Source of the DNA: Candidatus Anammoximicrobium sp.
GTDB lineage: Bacteria; Planctomycetota; Planctomycetia; Pirellulales; Pirellulaceae
Length of the DNA: 64,000 nt
Assembly (NCBI GenBank): GCA_012515235.1
Contig: JAAYYU010000027.1
Location: 1-64,000 of the forward strand
Direction: 5' to 3'
Shown here piece after piece: positions 30,001 through 30,993 of this stretch (its first letter is position 1; every line of letters begins with the position of its first letter). The notes beneath the pieces are model-generated. The model ran no database searches, was not told the origin of the DNA, and saw only the letters and a program-made list of their open reading frames with translations. The translations under genes were made by a program, and so were the position numbers.

Positions 30001-30377
30001 AGCGTGCTGCTTCCGGTTCCCCCGGCGAACAAAATGCCGCCGATCACGGGCGGCATGCTCGCGTCGATGGTCAGGGACACGTCGAACGCATTCCCATCGA
30101 TCCGCACGCCCGCCGTGATCTCGTTCAGGGGCGTGGAAGCCAAGACGGTTGTTAGCTGGCTGGTGTCCACGATCTGGACCGTGCCTTCCGACAGCCGCAA
30201 CGTCAGCGCGACCGACTCGGTCGCCTGGTACACCAAGTCGGCCGCCAGCAGTCGCCGATCTTCGAGGAACTCCACTGCCAACGCGCGAAACGCGGCGGCG
30301 GCGCGGCGGCGGTGTGAATGGAACAAGTCCCGAAAGCGACGCCTGGGCTTGCGGGCATCGCTGGATCGTCTCGTCAT
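1..30377 (-). CDS. Giant LEPR-XLL-type mosaic adhesin/surface protein, 3' end beyond the window
   Basis: One minus-strand frame runs from ATG at 30377 to the left edge: 10,125 complete codons without a stop, so the C-terminus is missing. I followed the translation across the region and it stays protein-like throughout. The start is supported by GAGGAG six bases upstream and by the planctomycete N-terminal motif VEFLEDRRLLAAD at residues 35-47. Module order is Asp/Gly hemolysin-like repeats, three 91-residue hook-IN-like repeats, three 96-97-residue repeats, a long beta-solenoid, a second Asp/Gly zone, PKD/Ig-like domains, a VCBS-like domain, three 96-residue repeats, a CARDB-like domain and 47-residue tandem repeats. 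No enzyme domain was recognised. Known families with this layout are exported calcium-binding or adhesive proteins, so surface attachment is inferred. No secretion genes lie beside it. Long plus-strand frames here are antisense artefacts. Confidence 0.93.
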   Translation of the reverse strand, partial: MTRRSSDARKPRRRFRDLFHSHRRRAAAAFRALAVEFLEDRRLLAADLVYQATESVALTLRLSEGTVQIVDTSQLTTVLASTPLNEITAGVRIDGNAFDVSLTIDASMPPVIGGILFAGGTGSSTLTGPDADTDWILDGLGSGVFDGVNTFTGVESLIGGAGNDTFAFSGNFGGTIDGGGGTNTLDYSACRTPVLADLAAGVAKVGGFIRSGTMVGLTADMPVRYLNYGAGVGQASLAMDTPLGGLNGGAGVGTALLSLTRGTLLASLNNGLGVAGELRITLTDWSSAVVDLADAQTVGDVLDAIEAADSRLTAAINAAGNGIDLSDSAGGDEYLTVDDLNGSTAATDLGLTGNSTGSRLYGQPLVNDLRITLGDGSTVKVSLGGAETIADAIEAINGADSRIYAQLNDAGDGIDLSDSTIGSGNLTVADLPGSTAATDLGLAGTGTGDVLRGRSLVDDLRITLRDGSTVEVNLGNPATVAEVLAAIQAAAPARLTAVIHPAGNGILLDDSGSGTGNLAVASLNGCTAAADLGLAGSGTGGVLQGTAIVGAIVTASISNVQHAIGGAGDDLLIGTSGDNQLTGGEGADTFQFADGWGADTITDYGIEGVDTLDFSAVTADLTVTIQADGAVSITDVTSTLDDVEGIDKISGGRGDNVFAFEDGAAFAGTLDGGTGGTNKLDYASFTTAVSVDLAAGTAVASGITTTIARFGAVTGGLGNDTLTGTDGVDHLEGGAGDDLLAGGAGDDQLAGGAGDDTYMITDGSGTETITEEPDAGTDTLDYSAWTTGMVWNVAGGSPPGVNSAENIERIVLGGGDDVLTGSSLDDVFLFRDGWGADGVTDSTDTDRDILDFSSVHESLTFEFACEAGTCGFSVVSEGGVNQVLATGVENVAGGKADDRFVFHDGWGDVVITNAGTLDEDVLDFSAVAADLTFTIYDDGRVSATDGTNTLGASGGIEGIRGGLGNNTFVFQDDGYVDGWIEGGTGAGKTNTLDYSAYQSAIIVDLGKMDVVETGFVNGELTTNVNIGRATGTTGINGIHAILGGLSVDDTLVGPMRHNTWTMTAENSGTVNSIDFSGFENLTGTADHDDAFLLEGGCVTGTLSGSGWDRASGTDTIDIQTGSFTNVVYRAYSNVGTTAVNLTGDATDLENWKVALTDAAGTTTYYAYAVAGTGATRNDVANGLAAQINADSPANYAASAEGDTLVITNVSGEDFETSLQVVPTAAVSSPAATATVTLFGEARDTEQWEVTLTAGGTTTTHSYVVSGTQVTLHDVALGLAEDINADAADGFVASVVGDTLVIANTMQVFTMTATVPLGGATSMDTTTATAKMIRLTGTAAESEEWSLGLTRDGQTTYHRYYVAKAGATLDDVAAGLVSALNENTTAQFVAGARGDTLVLTNVTGAAFDVSLSITPVKAIQATIDHDAGQIGRDDAWFRYSGIETITDSSAATHRTWTGTNRDDAVRLSQEGAAAVKIESDNGRFLPFSLAEPTGTLTLRGDAGDDTVTFGDLGLTAALAIAGGAGHDRVFFELQAEANATSLDVAAGTASLDAGTLFTYSDVESPENLIVQATDGPDQIVLAPAAAGYYSVSANTFGTITFNDPGTAGSLTILAAAGDDTIDSSTIVDFVPALTLDGGDGSDSLTLGSGHYHTLSYGTANESVDGLFTVDNFVFKPRASIDNRVHIWRPVAGQIALDEQSGVLPGVKTTTIRDPLVSLNVSTGFNAQGTTEHIHVGQKFDGTLSALGTLNADLTLDGGSLHSDDGPDSIVIYGDLALNGNDLRMKAETITIADGVTVSTSEATGQAGSITLDGHTITIGAGAKLLAEGASIETSGDIAISAVDDTSIWTPGLDIDISEVDVVLSSDAQLKGRDVTILATADNRQVSGATGVAGDLANIAGNVLEGLLTFEATLAWEQVDSKIDLQTGSTIAARDFTAYARSYGKIQAAPLASIIGGFGVGIILSDATVDVAGTVTTAGDLTVRATTDHWLDVVNDNTAVKRIAVGFALGIIVSDTNARVTDDAVLDVGGSLYILADTIDRTRVMSRSPSGNDGSLAIAAAISVEDGDTNAWLDGTATVAGDVEVSATAVQDMVPVKKLFVMPSVTIGTMAQAGTGSNSKGDLLDDTKSSLTSPVSGFISEVLLPKLQAKITKGPPDTSIPKDDSAFDAAGGISVVVDTNRTVARIGDSNADGDDRSGEVDAGGDVAVHSSIASSPWISASASAAANPDTASVTSPSKISGAVALSVGICKNDAQAYVGSAATVDAAGALSVNAETLSDFSFAWLKNLVDPWLETATYTTEDAEQDVKVYAGDTVEIGDNHTGGGDVGTWYEYLGTTPKDIALASEDFSDETLWAAINPAARKRDAFLTILPSYLSGDFGFSNWIANSMSIATANGAELAVAGAITFLNLRQNAEAVIRSGASINQQSPASVDQAVSVVATNHNEAVNLGGNVALPSLQVAADKSGIIKPKIPFTSLQIPIPFKTIGKPIDPWSWNNTKKWWKDAFAKPGAGTGAEEKGAVGVTLLGFHFDDTTTAKIEDEARVRADSLCVNAETNVLSVDIGASGGQAGNVGFNGALVLNVVRNKTLAQIAGGAIIDVGSGLVFDPDQTDPAENGSVVVKASDDSFVIGLEGGVAVSDHVGIGGAVGVSVILRDTQAVVGDLEGDAPSVVKGSLTAGGNVLVGAHNGGFLGNFAVSGSYADGSAKPQTQAEPQSPDQSFLSGLLGAAKSLLSKKDQSDSTGGIPSNVTGYSMPKSGIAVSGSATVQVIDDDARAYVLDSGPIVVSGGGLVVEARNSTSHGALAGAVAFGKSSSYMKSAGIAGAFGVNILTGDTKAFVDGAASLDLNALEIEAIRSGWTVSLTAGFGLARGDKAVGVGGSVSVDVTMYTVESLLQNTAGVVHGPVTLDASDDTNRITIGGAGGFGAKAGFGIAFAFSYSENDVRAEMSQVTDLKHAGDLDVRATADGLIVSVTGSIGIATGSRYVQGGYAAAGTVSVNYVHNTVEANILDSRTTGDSAGNITVHAEDRSSIYSFAGALAIGKERGIGAAIAVNVLDNAVRSAVEGSTLTTIVGSFTQTAQETGTVVSLAVAGAGSKKLAIGASVGINLFVNTIDAHVADSTVQASAALTLQADDREISVALGGGLAVSTEQAAAGAAVGINLIFDSVTAGVDGSTLASTGSTVIISADAEEVLVGVTLGGALGKQFALGGSVSVSVVVNTVEAAVTGASTITAAGDVGVTADDQITVVVVAGGFAGSKTAAVGIAASTVYEQNAIHALVDGSTVTSTAGKVTVAAGIAPPDTAADLADISLGTSGIVLPETNSSQIINLTVGGAGSSGAMAAGVSLSVNVINNTIAAEIVRGSRVDAQGDVTASAIDASSIEALSVGAAGANEVAVGGGAAANAITNTLLARIDGATVSSDANVIVTAESSAIIRALAIGASGAGTVSVAVSALGNAIANEVTAGITGGSTVTAGGDVSVSAIDQAPSVLPDWMLSEEKEAELDTALEGTPVDLNAGILAIMVSVAGSGTVAVSAAVSGNVITNAVSAEIDGADVTAGGDVVVSSLSDSGIIAITVGVGAAGTVAVQASAFGNVITNSIEAFIGGNSTVEAGERVDLAAIDSSSMNSIAVSVAASGTAAVTAIVGANVIADTVAAGIADSTVASGTTLDIHAETRATVYALATGVGASGVVAVQALIAANVIVDDTAATITRSAVDAGGAVSLAARNSSSIDALVVGVAASGTVAVTVPLVVNDITNTTRAAITDSILTTDSSLTVFSESSNVIRALSVGVSASGVVAVTVSGLGNVITNTLSSLMTGSTIVAAGDVSLSANDVAPGLLPEWLLPDDKREDVNAALEDSPIDLDANILAVMVSVSGSGKVAVSGTVSGNVITHAITADIVHSAVTSGGSVSLDASTDSGIIALIVGVGASGAVAVDASGFGNVITSAVEAQIEDTSTVDAAGSVDLAAQNESFIRSVAVSVAASGGVAVSAIIGANVIVSTIAAGIANSRVNSGSALSVDARNKATIYAFATGVGATGAVAVQALIAANVIVDNTSATIANSTVAAGGAVSLTATDTSTIDAFVVGVAASGTAAVEVPIVVNDITNTTRTAVTDSTLTTSSSLALLAESSNVIRAISVGVSASGTVAVTVAGLGNVITNTLASEINGSAIAAAGGVSLSAEDIAPSAIPEWIMPEDKREQVNAAIEDSPFDLDTNILAILASISGSGAVAVSGAVSGNVIANTIRADIVDSEVTAGGSVTLDAATDSGIIALTVGVGVATYAAVSATGFGNVITNTVATTIDSDSLVAAGGEVDLAAADQSRIRSAALSIAGSGGVAVTVVIGANVITNSVTAMISGSTVTAESGVYVQAETAAAIYSFAGGMAFSAAAGAATLAANVVTNTTEALIENSTVNADNVAVRASDAATIQSLSGEMAIGVLGGLGGGAAYNVIGNRVTAQVLNSSVTASAGNVVVQALGSGTIEAVAAGGAGGMMAGVAGTIAIQTIGNTVEALIDTSTVVASGTVLVLARWDGDITADGGTGAVGGYLGIGGTIVTNTLANHVSAVIDSSAVTAGGTGTGVDVSRWSKAANATGWQDDRLAETTETFYGVAVVADSQETIDSSFATGSIGGVGLAVNKAVNLVTDVTQAAISDSSITQQLDGSAGVVVRASQSTDVTNQGGAVGANGVGVVGGFDTTLIDNTTYATIGNATTHASVQAGSGGVEVSAWTQELVSSQTGSAGVSALGAAGAVSAVEILSDTQAQVEGAELTTAGDLNVLATRIADVGTKAGALSISLLAGVGGAVDYVTIAGETAASVDTASVDTAGDTAIRATSHARINGRSGTAGAGGIASVVGAASVHLIETVTRAYLGGGPSPFNPTTHPGQDVTILAVDHAGIDSSAGSVAGSLVAGVGGSLDVGVIRNSATAEIGPGATVQAGGDVTVDAQSTQDVVSYAKGYAIGALAGIGGSISAIGIGGGLGDEAHDEADKARSGINGLLDLSGGLEGLASDDLSGRINAALSKHSLSIDAAITSEPETVGSVLAIVGDLAQVTADGNVRIAAQSTPAARSDCGQITGGIVAVGGSLAAVELAAPVAAELGDQAELSAGGNVTIEAESRPTVMIDVTTGDYSAIVGVGSARVEVGLDLSTQATIGESARIDAGGAVQISALTLVDGLSVVAIGTVGSLLAYGEVEVNGQADLETLATIGVDAAVAAGGDATVQARSEVTDLEIQASGGGGGLAGAGGAWAEFAFSTLNTDVTVGGFSELIAEGDVHLTATSIIDQTALVSQDLGAVAAGASVKAEVAAVMLTTVTVGQGAQLSGKAVTITADAAQIRGHAWADCDVKGLQAKSESWTQVWYVVTSTVWIGVNATVAGREAVNLTAQGANLDAQTISDIDCGGLAAKVKIKAYNHVDLNTIADVAGGAKLQTAALAVSSDPYSGTQVYNQSAGTVHTTSLRDIEYDTPYDCVRDSRVEFDGRAVYLPALGLSLHVDAAGNIVEATGLVAHRNEVAREIAVEDFLYSGVGQPTATLVAVGGTIVGTGEFVRGFAESCQMINESDYALRTGAILDGLGAGPVDWFVNTSATDTSGFTYTSSEVTPGMMHLTVDSVGDVQLGGTIWLPHGTVEIRTAGDLLDVVPEGMVLTAQSTTLAADGDIGSQAAPVSVTAEDESFVLLRATAGLNAWLAGRAAFTDPGAAGMMLYLGDLTAGGDLNLTYVGASRKTEAGEWEAIPATLQLSEAASAGGDFNLTHQSAGSLTVNRPITADDVELEVWSGSVYLQEPITATHTVRIQAGREVVGGPDQQITAHDIILHSDTALGGGGDAALKVNLTGGVLDAQAGVDAQIVSSGGTFTVARLFVSAGGATLTVPDTAGSDDLIVLAPNASLYAERNLTLSAGDGLSLGSGAVMRSPISVTLALDNEPTDPDPGSGLTLDFSGGFFSDTPVIKIRTGADDDTIRVTDLPEAATVLDIHTGAGDDRLLLGDADHVVRWLSGTILFDGGAGSDAITVDNSGAAVAGTGTLWLDNETSLPYRDATTPLIRMSGMGDLWYLGVEDLDLALGLPSVESVIDVDGTGADVATVRITGTPAQDRFRVGNGSGLPLSGVHGLIRIDGGAAGEDRLEIIENQALAGVSFSDDRLTATTFTGQGISGGITWDRISSLSISLLGNTDLTIAAAPVAETSVAVGSGSVEHFVRVGEGNFSDAAGQAAFPAGRSLTVSTTGTNYTLEIDDHLNATAYTALLNGDGLSINGFWPLSSGFTKERLLAGSGGGTVAVLGAPANLKRATIVGGAGADLVVVSALPSGTVLDVQARAGDDELRIAGAAALQGTVGPVFFQGGTGTDRLWLSALDAAATLPALYVDQPAATLWPYIGTAFPAVRGLGLTNGVYYDAETLDLTLTNLADNVFLNQTAAGTQSLTIYGMGGDDAFYLGGGNALADLHGQITLSGGDNDAGTNGDRMVVQNATATADFDSSTGYDNVLDMGTFSGQGLDQPLAFSGFEDLGVFLGSGRDSLAVGLIGGDVGSLQISLGGGDDRLSIDTSVLFSGVLTMAGGTGADQVVLDDRSGGLDRNIVIQGAVLQGLPAAGGQIGLGSDFESARLLLSNQTNRVEFDGMSLPLDVVSGQGGTTYVVTSLAAGKTLALQGGSGRDVLQVGQTAGKTVNGTVTFQGGDEHDGAYIYALAAGGSVCFDGGAGNDFLTNVSDSATTGSLQAIDGAVTFFGGVGTDTLDLKHTTAAGTVNFDAMIPPGGSEEAAHIGGLGMSAGIWYDADQVGLQLGSTDGQANQVYIDATAPGLTDLLVVGGAGEDDFHVGESLSHTLAAIHGTLDLRGSNSPLASGEGYEDRLFIDNVGDTASHTDTTITAHAFSGMGLPGSISLYNIAWVTVTPGSGGDRIMLESVPFMVYPDGYGRAYSYLTINDLNADDIVYMTPEVAAGLYDYVNWRLNDSATTGAFDGLGVECDPGNVTIDADHNLSALIGLYDYASTSIDAVWASSGWVEYVDTSPDGRVSMYRWHSATNQSQDITVFARSSAGLVTASTLHVTASPFVHVQNQSGVEGDVTLTGSITHPGLATGETYTVQWRVWDASSGSFVTSVGGTVTRTGDALVGTVTGTAALKVGTYSVALSVSDSNGTVLSGVATVTIANQSPVVDLGPAQQVVGFSTSLVGVISDPGLLLGETMSSYAWVVTSEATGETVATGSSETLALTVPSYGAYAAKLTVIDAHGGTGSDAVRVFFAASGSEFPPIVDAGPDVTLDIHEDTVQLTGTYPDGDLSDPNITASWAIYFVVGANKYPVQSGSGWTITPSFKAGAGTYLAVFSVSDYGHVGSDSLTITATETPYVVTTNPVVTYEGANVGGATGPYLARFTTRVPITDAAGSQFAATIDWGDGSPLADGLLTRSNRIWKYNAGGVDYYEFSFLVQGAALRSYASNSYSEPGGVYPICITVTHPLHAPQVIHNTAEVNTHAPVIINAGLTPSAPVLGQTTTLAVQFGDGPDWTYDRALHVFWGDGVEEYVYLANDLRTATLSHTYAAAGDYLVRTTVERRDEAGHVGASSPTASHLVTVTAEPQIGIANLPATSPEGTAISLGVTGNSFTGGDTFAWTVLRGADVFATGTGSSFTFVPPDDDVYMVTLDVSSTDGNTRRATGSVDVTDVPPTLTLSGAATVAEGATYTLNLNASDPGTDTIDSWSIDWSDGTDLQVVSGNPASITHVFADGPASYTISARGVNEDDSFAAGNTVDVAVANIGPTVVINGLPATSSEGSTLNLTATVTDPGNELFTYAWTVTKGGTPYASGTNAAFAFTPDDGPAAYQVTLAVSDGTDTATSTGSVNVTNLPPLVTFSGTASVREDATYALDVTVTNRGADTISAMSIDWGDGTAGESLSEGVNQLTHTYADPGSYTITVQATDEDGSYSSTKMLTVIPVPDVLIAGLPASSPEGTPLTLSANVTDPGSGIASYHWSVTRNGTAYGTVGTGTGYSLTPDDDGTYLVTLAVTDTNGSTGTATETLTVMDVAPTLTLTGAASLNEGSVYTLGFSATDPGADTISLWTIDWGDGTAVSTAVAGASSANHTFTNDGSYTITIGVTNEDGTFTATREVVVANVAPVVTITDLPWNIFEGDVIPLSSTVTDPGTEQFTYAWTVTKNGAVSGILGTDPSFTFIPDDNGTYSVTLTVSDGTDTRQATTVTRTVYDRAPNPLISGAGTVTQGQVYTLHLSARDPGDDTNEWEIFWNDGTSNTFVTGSEVDVEHVFTEGYQNRYLKAWVQNEDTGGGGYWSNDLHVYVRSTIEGDVTFSGLPASIDEGTPVMVTATVTNTTATDLQYSWQAYNTTTGGFEGSGDAQTFTFIPLVAGELLVNVAVYDDAWNLVGSSQQTFTVNDVPPQITLYGEDAVLAGQPYSLYLGADCSIADNLGYWEIDWGDGNPVERVYAPASFAGHTYDKNLATYTVSAAALFAAPLNPGGEPGALVPHPAENTLAVTVIGTKPAVAIAGLPALSPEGTAIELSPALATTPGATAEYAWTVQKNGVPYAADTKQDFQFTPTDDGDYEVTLVVMDGGIEIGRAVESMTVYNVDPVFSIRGPVLHMQGTPYTLDLSAIDPGDDPVSSWTIHWGDGVLETVPGGATSVTHDYPVDGWKVISAFVTSEDGFFRVSRDIGTNIMPPVDMWGETVPVTITGALEYSPEGTPLPLTAEVLYDPAPLGENPVYKYQWTVLKDVDPEPFSAGTDRIADFTPDDDTRYDIRVDVSREDDSWLGSAMVFLETTDVAPTLALVGEPTVLPGDSSMLSLSATDPGDDSIEQLAINWGDGTYDLYVDLATELPTHTYAATPARYLITATAVEFVAAMASGKWYPVAGLSVAVNAPATITGDGTAALTETDAAQSVSGTLTVSDPDSGESLFAAQTDVAGSHGFGTFSIDAAGAWTYAMNSAHDEFVANQVYTDSVTVFSVDGTASQAISVTITGTNDAPTVSGVDAISLLEGQTATATGRFSDPETDPVTLLASVGVVTAHADGTWTWTFATTDGPDSRMVTVTATDANLAVSTMTFTLTVENVAPTATIGNSSPVNEGSPVTVSLTDVFDACSADTAADLHYSFATSVAELATTYAEAVDGANRSFTFEDNGTPTVYARIFDKDGGFTDYQTVVTVNNVAPTAVIVNSGPANEGSPVTVSLSEPRDFSSVDMAAGLHYSFATSIAGLATSYAAAVDSPSRSFTLDDNDAVTIYARIFDKDGGFAHHQTVVTVTNVAPTATIGNSGPVNEGSPVTVSLTNAFDPSSVDTAAGFHYSFATSVNELPVSYAAATDGASREFIFDDDGATTVYARIFDRDGGWNDYETVLNVNNAAPVVEAGGDQVVAEGVTVSLAPATFTDAGTGDTHTATIDWGDGSPVEAGLVTETPFGPPGSVAGMNGTISGSHVYADKGTYTVTVRVRDDEMAATDPDSWVESFFDVFVENVLPVANADGPYTILEGQGLSLDARGSHHPAPGHTITRYEWDFDLDGTYDLDTVESLATASAELLRERGLGDGPWAGTIRLRVTDSDGETATAETTVTVNNVPPQITGLDARPAQVILSRPFELDIDFTDPGAFDVHSVTIDWDDGGLPEQLAVPAGTRTMTVEHQYGVAGSCEVLVTVRDDDLGEDSQRLEIGVTEQDIRMLEVTADGETDLLVTYEIVGSALPAFGVGFYLSADPFLGLGDTLIGSASIDQPADLSAGSHTKVYVLGAGPGEIALPGAGREETDDEYYVLVVADSEDLVEETDADPIQEDNTASLVGAYHTPGGDVFVHGTQDADQIAVSSGSLQIVVNGVPLTYDLAVTTGLRVRGHGGDDQASFDAGGGFAADPPLPVYVHGGTGSNRLNLSDSTGDDALKLYPTRAEMSGPGYVLNAEAAGHIEASAAGGGNDDVRLYDSAADDRLVSRAAYVYLEGAGFYNYVQGFGEVSAYATAGGLDKAQVFDSAGNDKFVTRPTYAYIEGPSYFAYMVGFDEVSAYATVGGTDTAILFDTVGDDRFISRREYSYMQGPGYLGYAAGFEMVSPYATAGGVDKAVLFDSPGDDLFVGRPGNAYLQGPGFLSYVTGFDEVTAYASAGGTDKARFFDAAGDDVFVHRPTTAYISGTGFYNYVQSFDEVTAYATAGG
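3..849 (-). repeat. C-terminal 47-residue tandem repeats, continuing past the window edge
   Basis: Six in-frame units are seen, with the same block starting at 3, 144, 285, 426, 567 and 711. The first four steps are exactly 141 bp and the last is 144 bp. The unit is (T/V)DKA-x-x-FDSAGDD-x-F, then R-P-x-Y-A-Y-(I/L)-x-G-x-(G/S)-(F/Y), then GFDEV-x-AYATAGG. The array runs off the edge, so the copy number is unknown. I do not recognise a named family. Confidence 0.9.
1080..1475 (-). other. CARDB-like domain
   Basis: The segment contains LLVTYEIVG, then GFYLSADP, an LGxGDTLIG turn, and later YYVLVVADSEDLVEE with a D-N-T ending. This is the pattern of the CARDB adhesion domain of bacterial and archaeal surface proteins. 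It is one copy, placed just before the C-terminal repeat array. Confidence 0.6.
2365..3228 (-). repeat. Three tandem 96-residue Ig-like repeats (288-bp period)
   Basis: The same 16-base core occurs at 2429, 2717 and 3005, exactly 288 bp apart. Each unit has an N-x-(A/S)-P-V-N-E-G-S-P-V-T-V strand, a D-T-A-A-x-(F/L)-H-Y-S-F-A-T-S stretch and ends with V-Y-A-R-I-F-D-(K/R)-D-G-G. This is an in-frame duplication within the PKD/Ig-like part. Confidence 0.85.
3495..3820 (-). other. VCBS-like repeat domain
   Basis: The domain runs from ITGDGTAALTETDA through GTLTVSDPD and GTFSIDAAGAWTY to TITGTNDAPTV. This matches the recognisable VCBS repeat found in Vibrio, Colwellia, Bradyrhizobium and Shewanella giant adhesins. 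One copy is seen. Confidence 0.75.
3830..9250 (-). other. Array of PKD/Ig-like domains
   Basis: Alternating modules of about 85-100 residues recur. One type has S-W-(T/S)-I-(D/H)-W-G-D-G-T and ends in a TVTV-like strand. The other has a Y-(A/S)-W-(T/S)-V-x-(K/R)-(N/G) strand, TPDD-x-(G/D)-x-Y, and VTL-V-x-D. These are the hallmarks of PKD and related Ig-like folds in exported proteins, where they usually act as stalks or protein/glycan contacts. I count more than a dozen but did not fix every boundary. Confidence 0.75.
9650..12600 (-). other. Second Asp/Gly-rich hemolysin-like zone
   Basis: Motifs such as GAGDDRL, GGGDDRL and GGAGAD recur at about 50-100-residue spacing between beta-rich stretches. 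This resembles degenerate calcium-binding repeats rather than a compact RTX block. It lies between the solenoid and the PKD-like array. Confidence 0.6.
14100..25150 (-). other. Beta-solenoid (filamentous-hemagglutinin-like) region
   Basis: About 3,650 residues are built from units of roughly 50 residues following a pattern like NVITNT-x-A-x-I-x-S-x-V-x-AGG-x-V, then A-x-S-x-I-x-A, then VGVAASG-x-VAV. Short alternating hydrophobic and small residues with periodic Asn/Thr/Gly are typical of right-handed parallel beta-helices of large adhesins. There are no membrane segments and almost no Cys. The region between about 21000 and 25150 is less regular than 16500-21000. Confidence 0.7.
17300..20330 (-). 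repeat. 1,047-bp (349-residue) higher-order repeat within the beta-solenoid
   Basis: A distinctive insert, P-(D/E)-W-(M/L/I) followed by an acidic Lys/Glu stretch and D-L-(N/D), occurs three times. The codons for its tryptophan neighbourhood lie at 17811, 18858 and 19905, exactly 1,047 bp apart both times. The residues between successive markers align over the full 349 positions, with roughly three quarters identical by eye. Each super-repeat holds about seven basic solenoid units. No fourth marker is present at 16764 or 20952. Confidence 0.85.
26100..26990 (-). repeat. Three tandem 96-97-residue repeats in the giant protein
   Basis: Three copies carry an E-(N/Q/E)-W core (W codons at 26925, 26637 and 26346, spacing 288 and 291 bp). 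Each is followed by a D-V-A-x-G-L motif and a GDTLV(I/L)-N strand. I do not recognise a named family; the pattern suggests repeated small beta-rich domains. Confidence 0.65.
28113..28196 (-). repeat. RTX-like nonapeptide repeats (GGAGDD-type)
   Basis: Three consecutive GGAGDD(L/Q/T) nonapeptides lie here inside the giant protein, with further scattered GGxGDD or GGxGND motifs between about 27550 and 29920. Such repeats bind calcium in RTX proteins and are common in proteins folding outside the cell. Confidence 0.75.
28731..29549 (-). repeat. Three tandem 91-residue repeats resembling flagellar hook IN modules
   Basis: Three in-frame copies of exactly 273 bp (29277-29549, 29004-29276, 28731-29003) lie inside the giant gene. 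Each begins [DE]LRITL, has a central stretch like TIADAIEAIN, then GI-L-DS, and ends with TAA-DLGL-G. This order (strand, IN-like helix, LGL ending) resembles the Flagellin_IN / hook-associated modules of FliD-type proteins. The likeness is by eye and not proof of homology. Confidence 0.75.
30237..30275 (-). other. LEPR-XLL-type N-terminal export motif
   Basis: Residues 35-47 read VEFLEDRRLLAAD, preceded by a strongly basic stretch (residues 3-31, Arg-rich). Planctomycete exported proteins of very large size commonly start with a LEPR-XLL signature; here P is replaced by D. There is no classical hydrophobic signal peptide, so export would depend on this motif, whose mechanism is not established. 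Confidence 0.8.
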
Positions 30378-30383
30378 GGTCTG

Positions 30384-30389
30384 CTCCTC
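30384..30389 (-). promoter_or_regulatory. Ribosome binding site of the giant gene
   Basis: The minus strand reads GAGGAG, six bases before the ATG at 30377. This spacing fixes the start and agrees with the LEPR-XLL motif lying close behind it. Confidence 0.8.
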
Positions 30390-30575
30390 AACGGAAAGCA
30401 CCCCAGGGGCGGCAGCGAGGGGACGGATGAGGCTTGGGCGGGGCTGATTTCTTCCGACCGGCCCGTTGTCTTTACCGGTCACACAAGGATCCCGCAGCCG
30501 AAACGCGGTCGTCAGCCTGTGCCAAGTCGGTTGGGCAACTCAAGCTGCATTTTAGGGCATCGGAAGGGCGGCTTA

Positions 30576-30595
30576 CGAGAGGGTTTTCCCTCTCG
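30576..30595. promoter_or_regulatory. Perfect 8-bp stem, 4-base loop hairpin in the giant gene leader region
   Basis: CGAGAGGG and CCCTCTCG flank TTTT. It lies about 200 bases upstream of the giant ORF and is not followed by a T-run on either strand, so it is not a standard terminator. It may be a leader hairpin or operator. Confidence 0.4.
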
Positions 30596-30828
30596 CCCTT
30601 GCCCGGAGACCAACGCCGCGCCGCCTCACGCCGCGCGGGGCTGCCGCAGCGGCTCAGCGGGCCGATCTCGGCTGAAGATCTCCGTCGGGGCCACGGTCCG
30701 GCACGAGCAGGTCGGGCAGCCCCAAGCAGGGGCACGCGCCCTGACGCTCGCTCCGCGCGCAGAATCGCGTTGCGGCGCAACGCGCCTTCACCTTTCCCAA
30801 TCTCGCTCCGAATCCTACCGCCGGCAGG

Positions 30829-30857
30829 TTGCGGCGGCCGCGGCGGCGATGTATGTT
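30829..30857 (+). promoter_or_regulatory. Weak candidate sigma-70 promoter for the gene at 30994
   Basis: TTGCGG at 30829-30834 and TATGTT at 30852-30857 are separated by 17 bases. Both hexamers deviate from consensus, so this is a guess supported mainly by spacing and position. Confidence 0.3.
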
Positions 30858-30993
30858 CCGCACCAGCTTCAGGGGAAGAATGACGCCGCGCGATCGGGAA
30901 ACGAAAGACAAGACGACGAAAGCTTTAAGAGAGACGGGCCGGGGGGGCGCGCCGGCAGGCAAGGTTCTCTCGTTCGCAGTCTGAGGGCGACGC

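Larger units (their letters stand above)
30378..30993. other. Divergent intergenic region upstream of the giant gene
   Basis: These 616 bases separate the giant minus-strand gene from the plus-strand gene at 30994. Apart from the giant gene's ribosome site, I see a perfect hairpin at 30576-30595 and one weak plus-strand promoter candidate at 30829-30857. No convincing minus-strand promoter was found. Short open frames here have no start signals or family features. Confidence 0.7.

Noticed and set aside
30472..30780. Short open frames in the giant-gene upstream region
   Set aside because: No ribosome site, no domain and overlapping alternatives on both strands.
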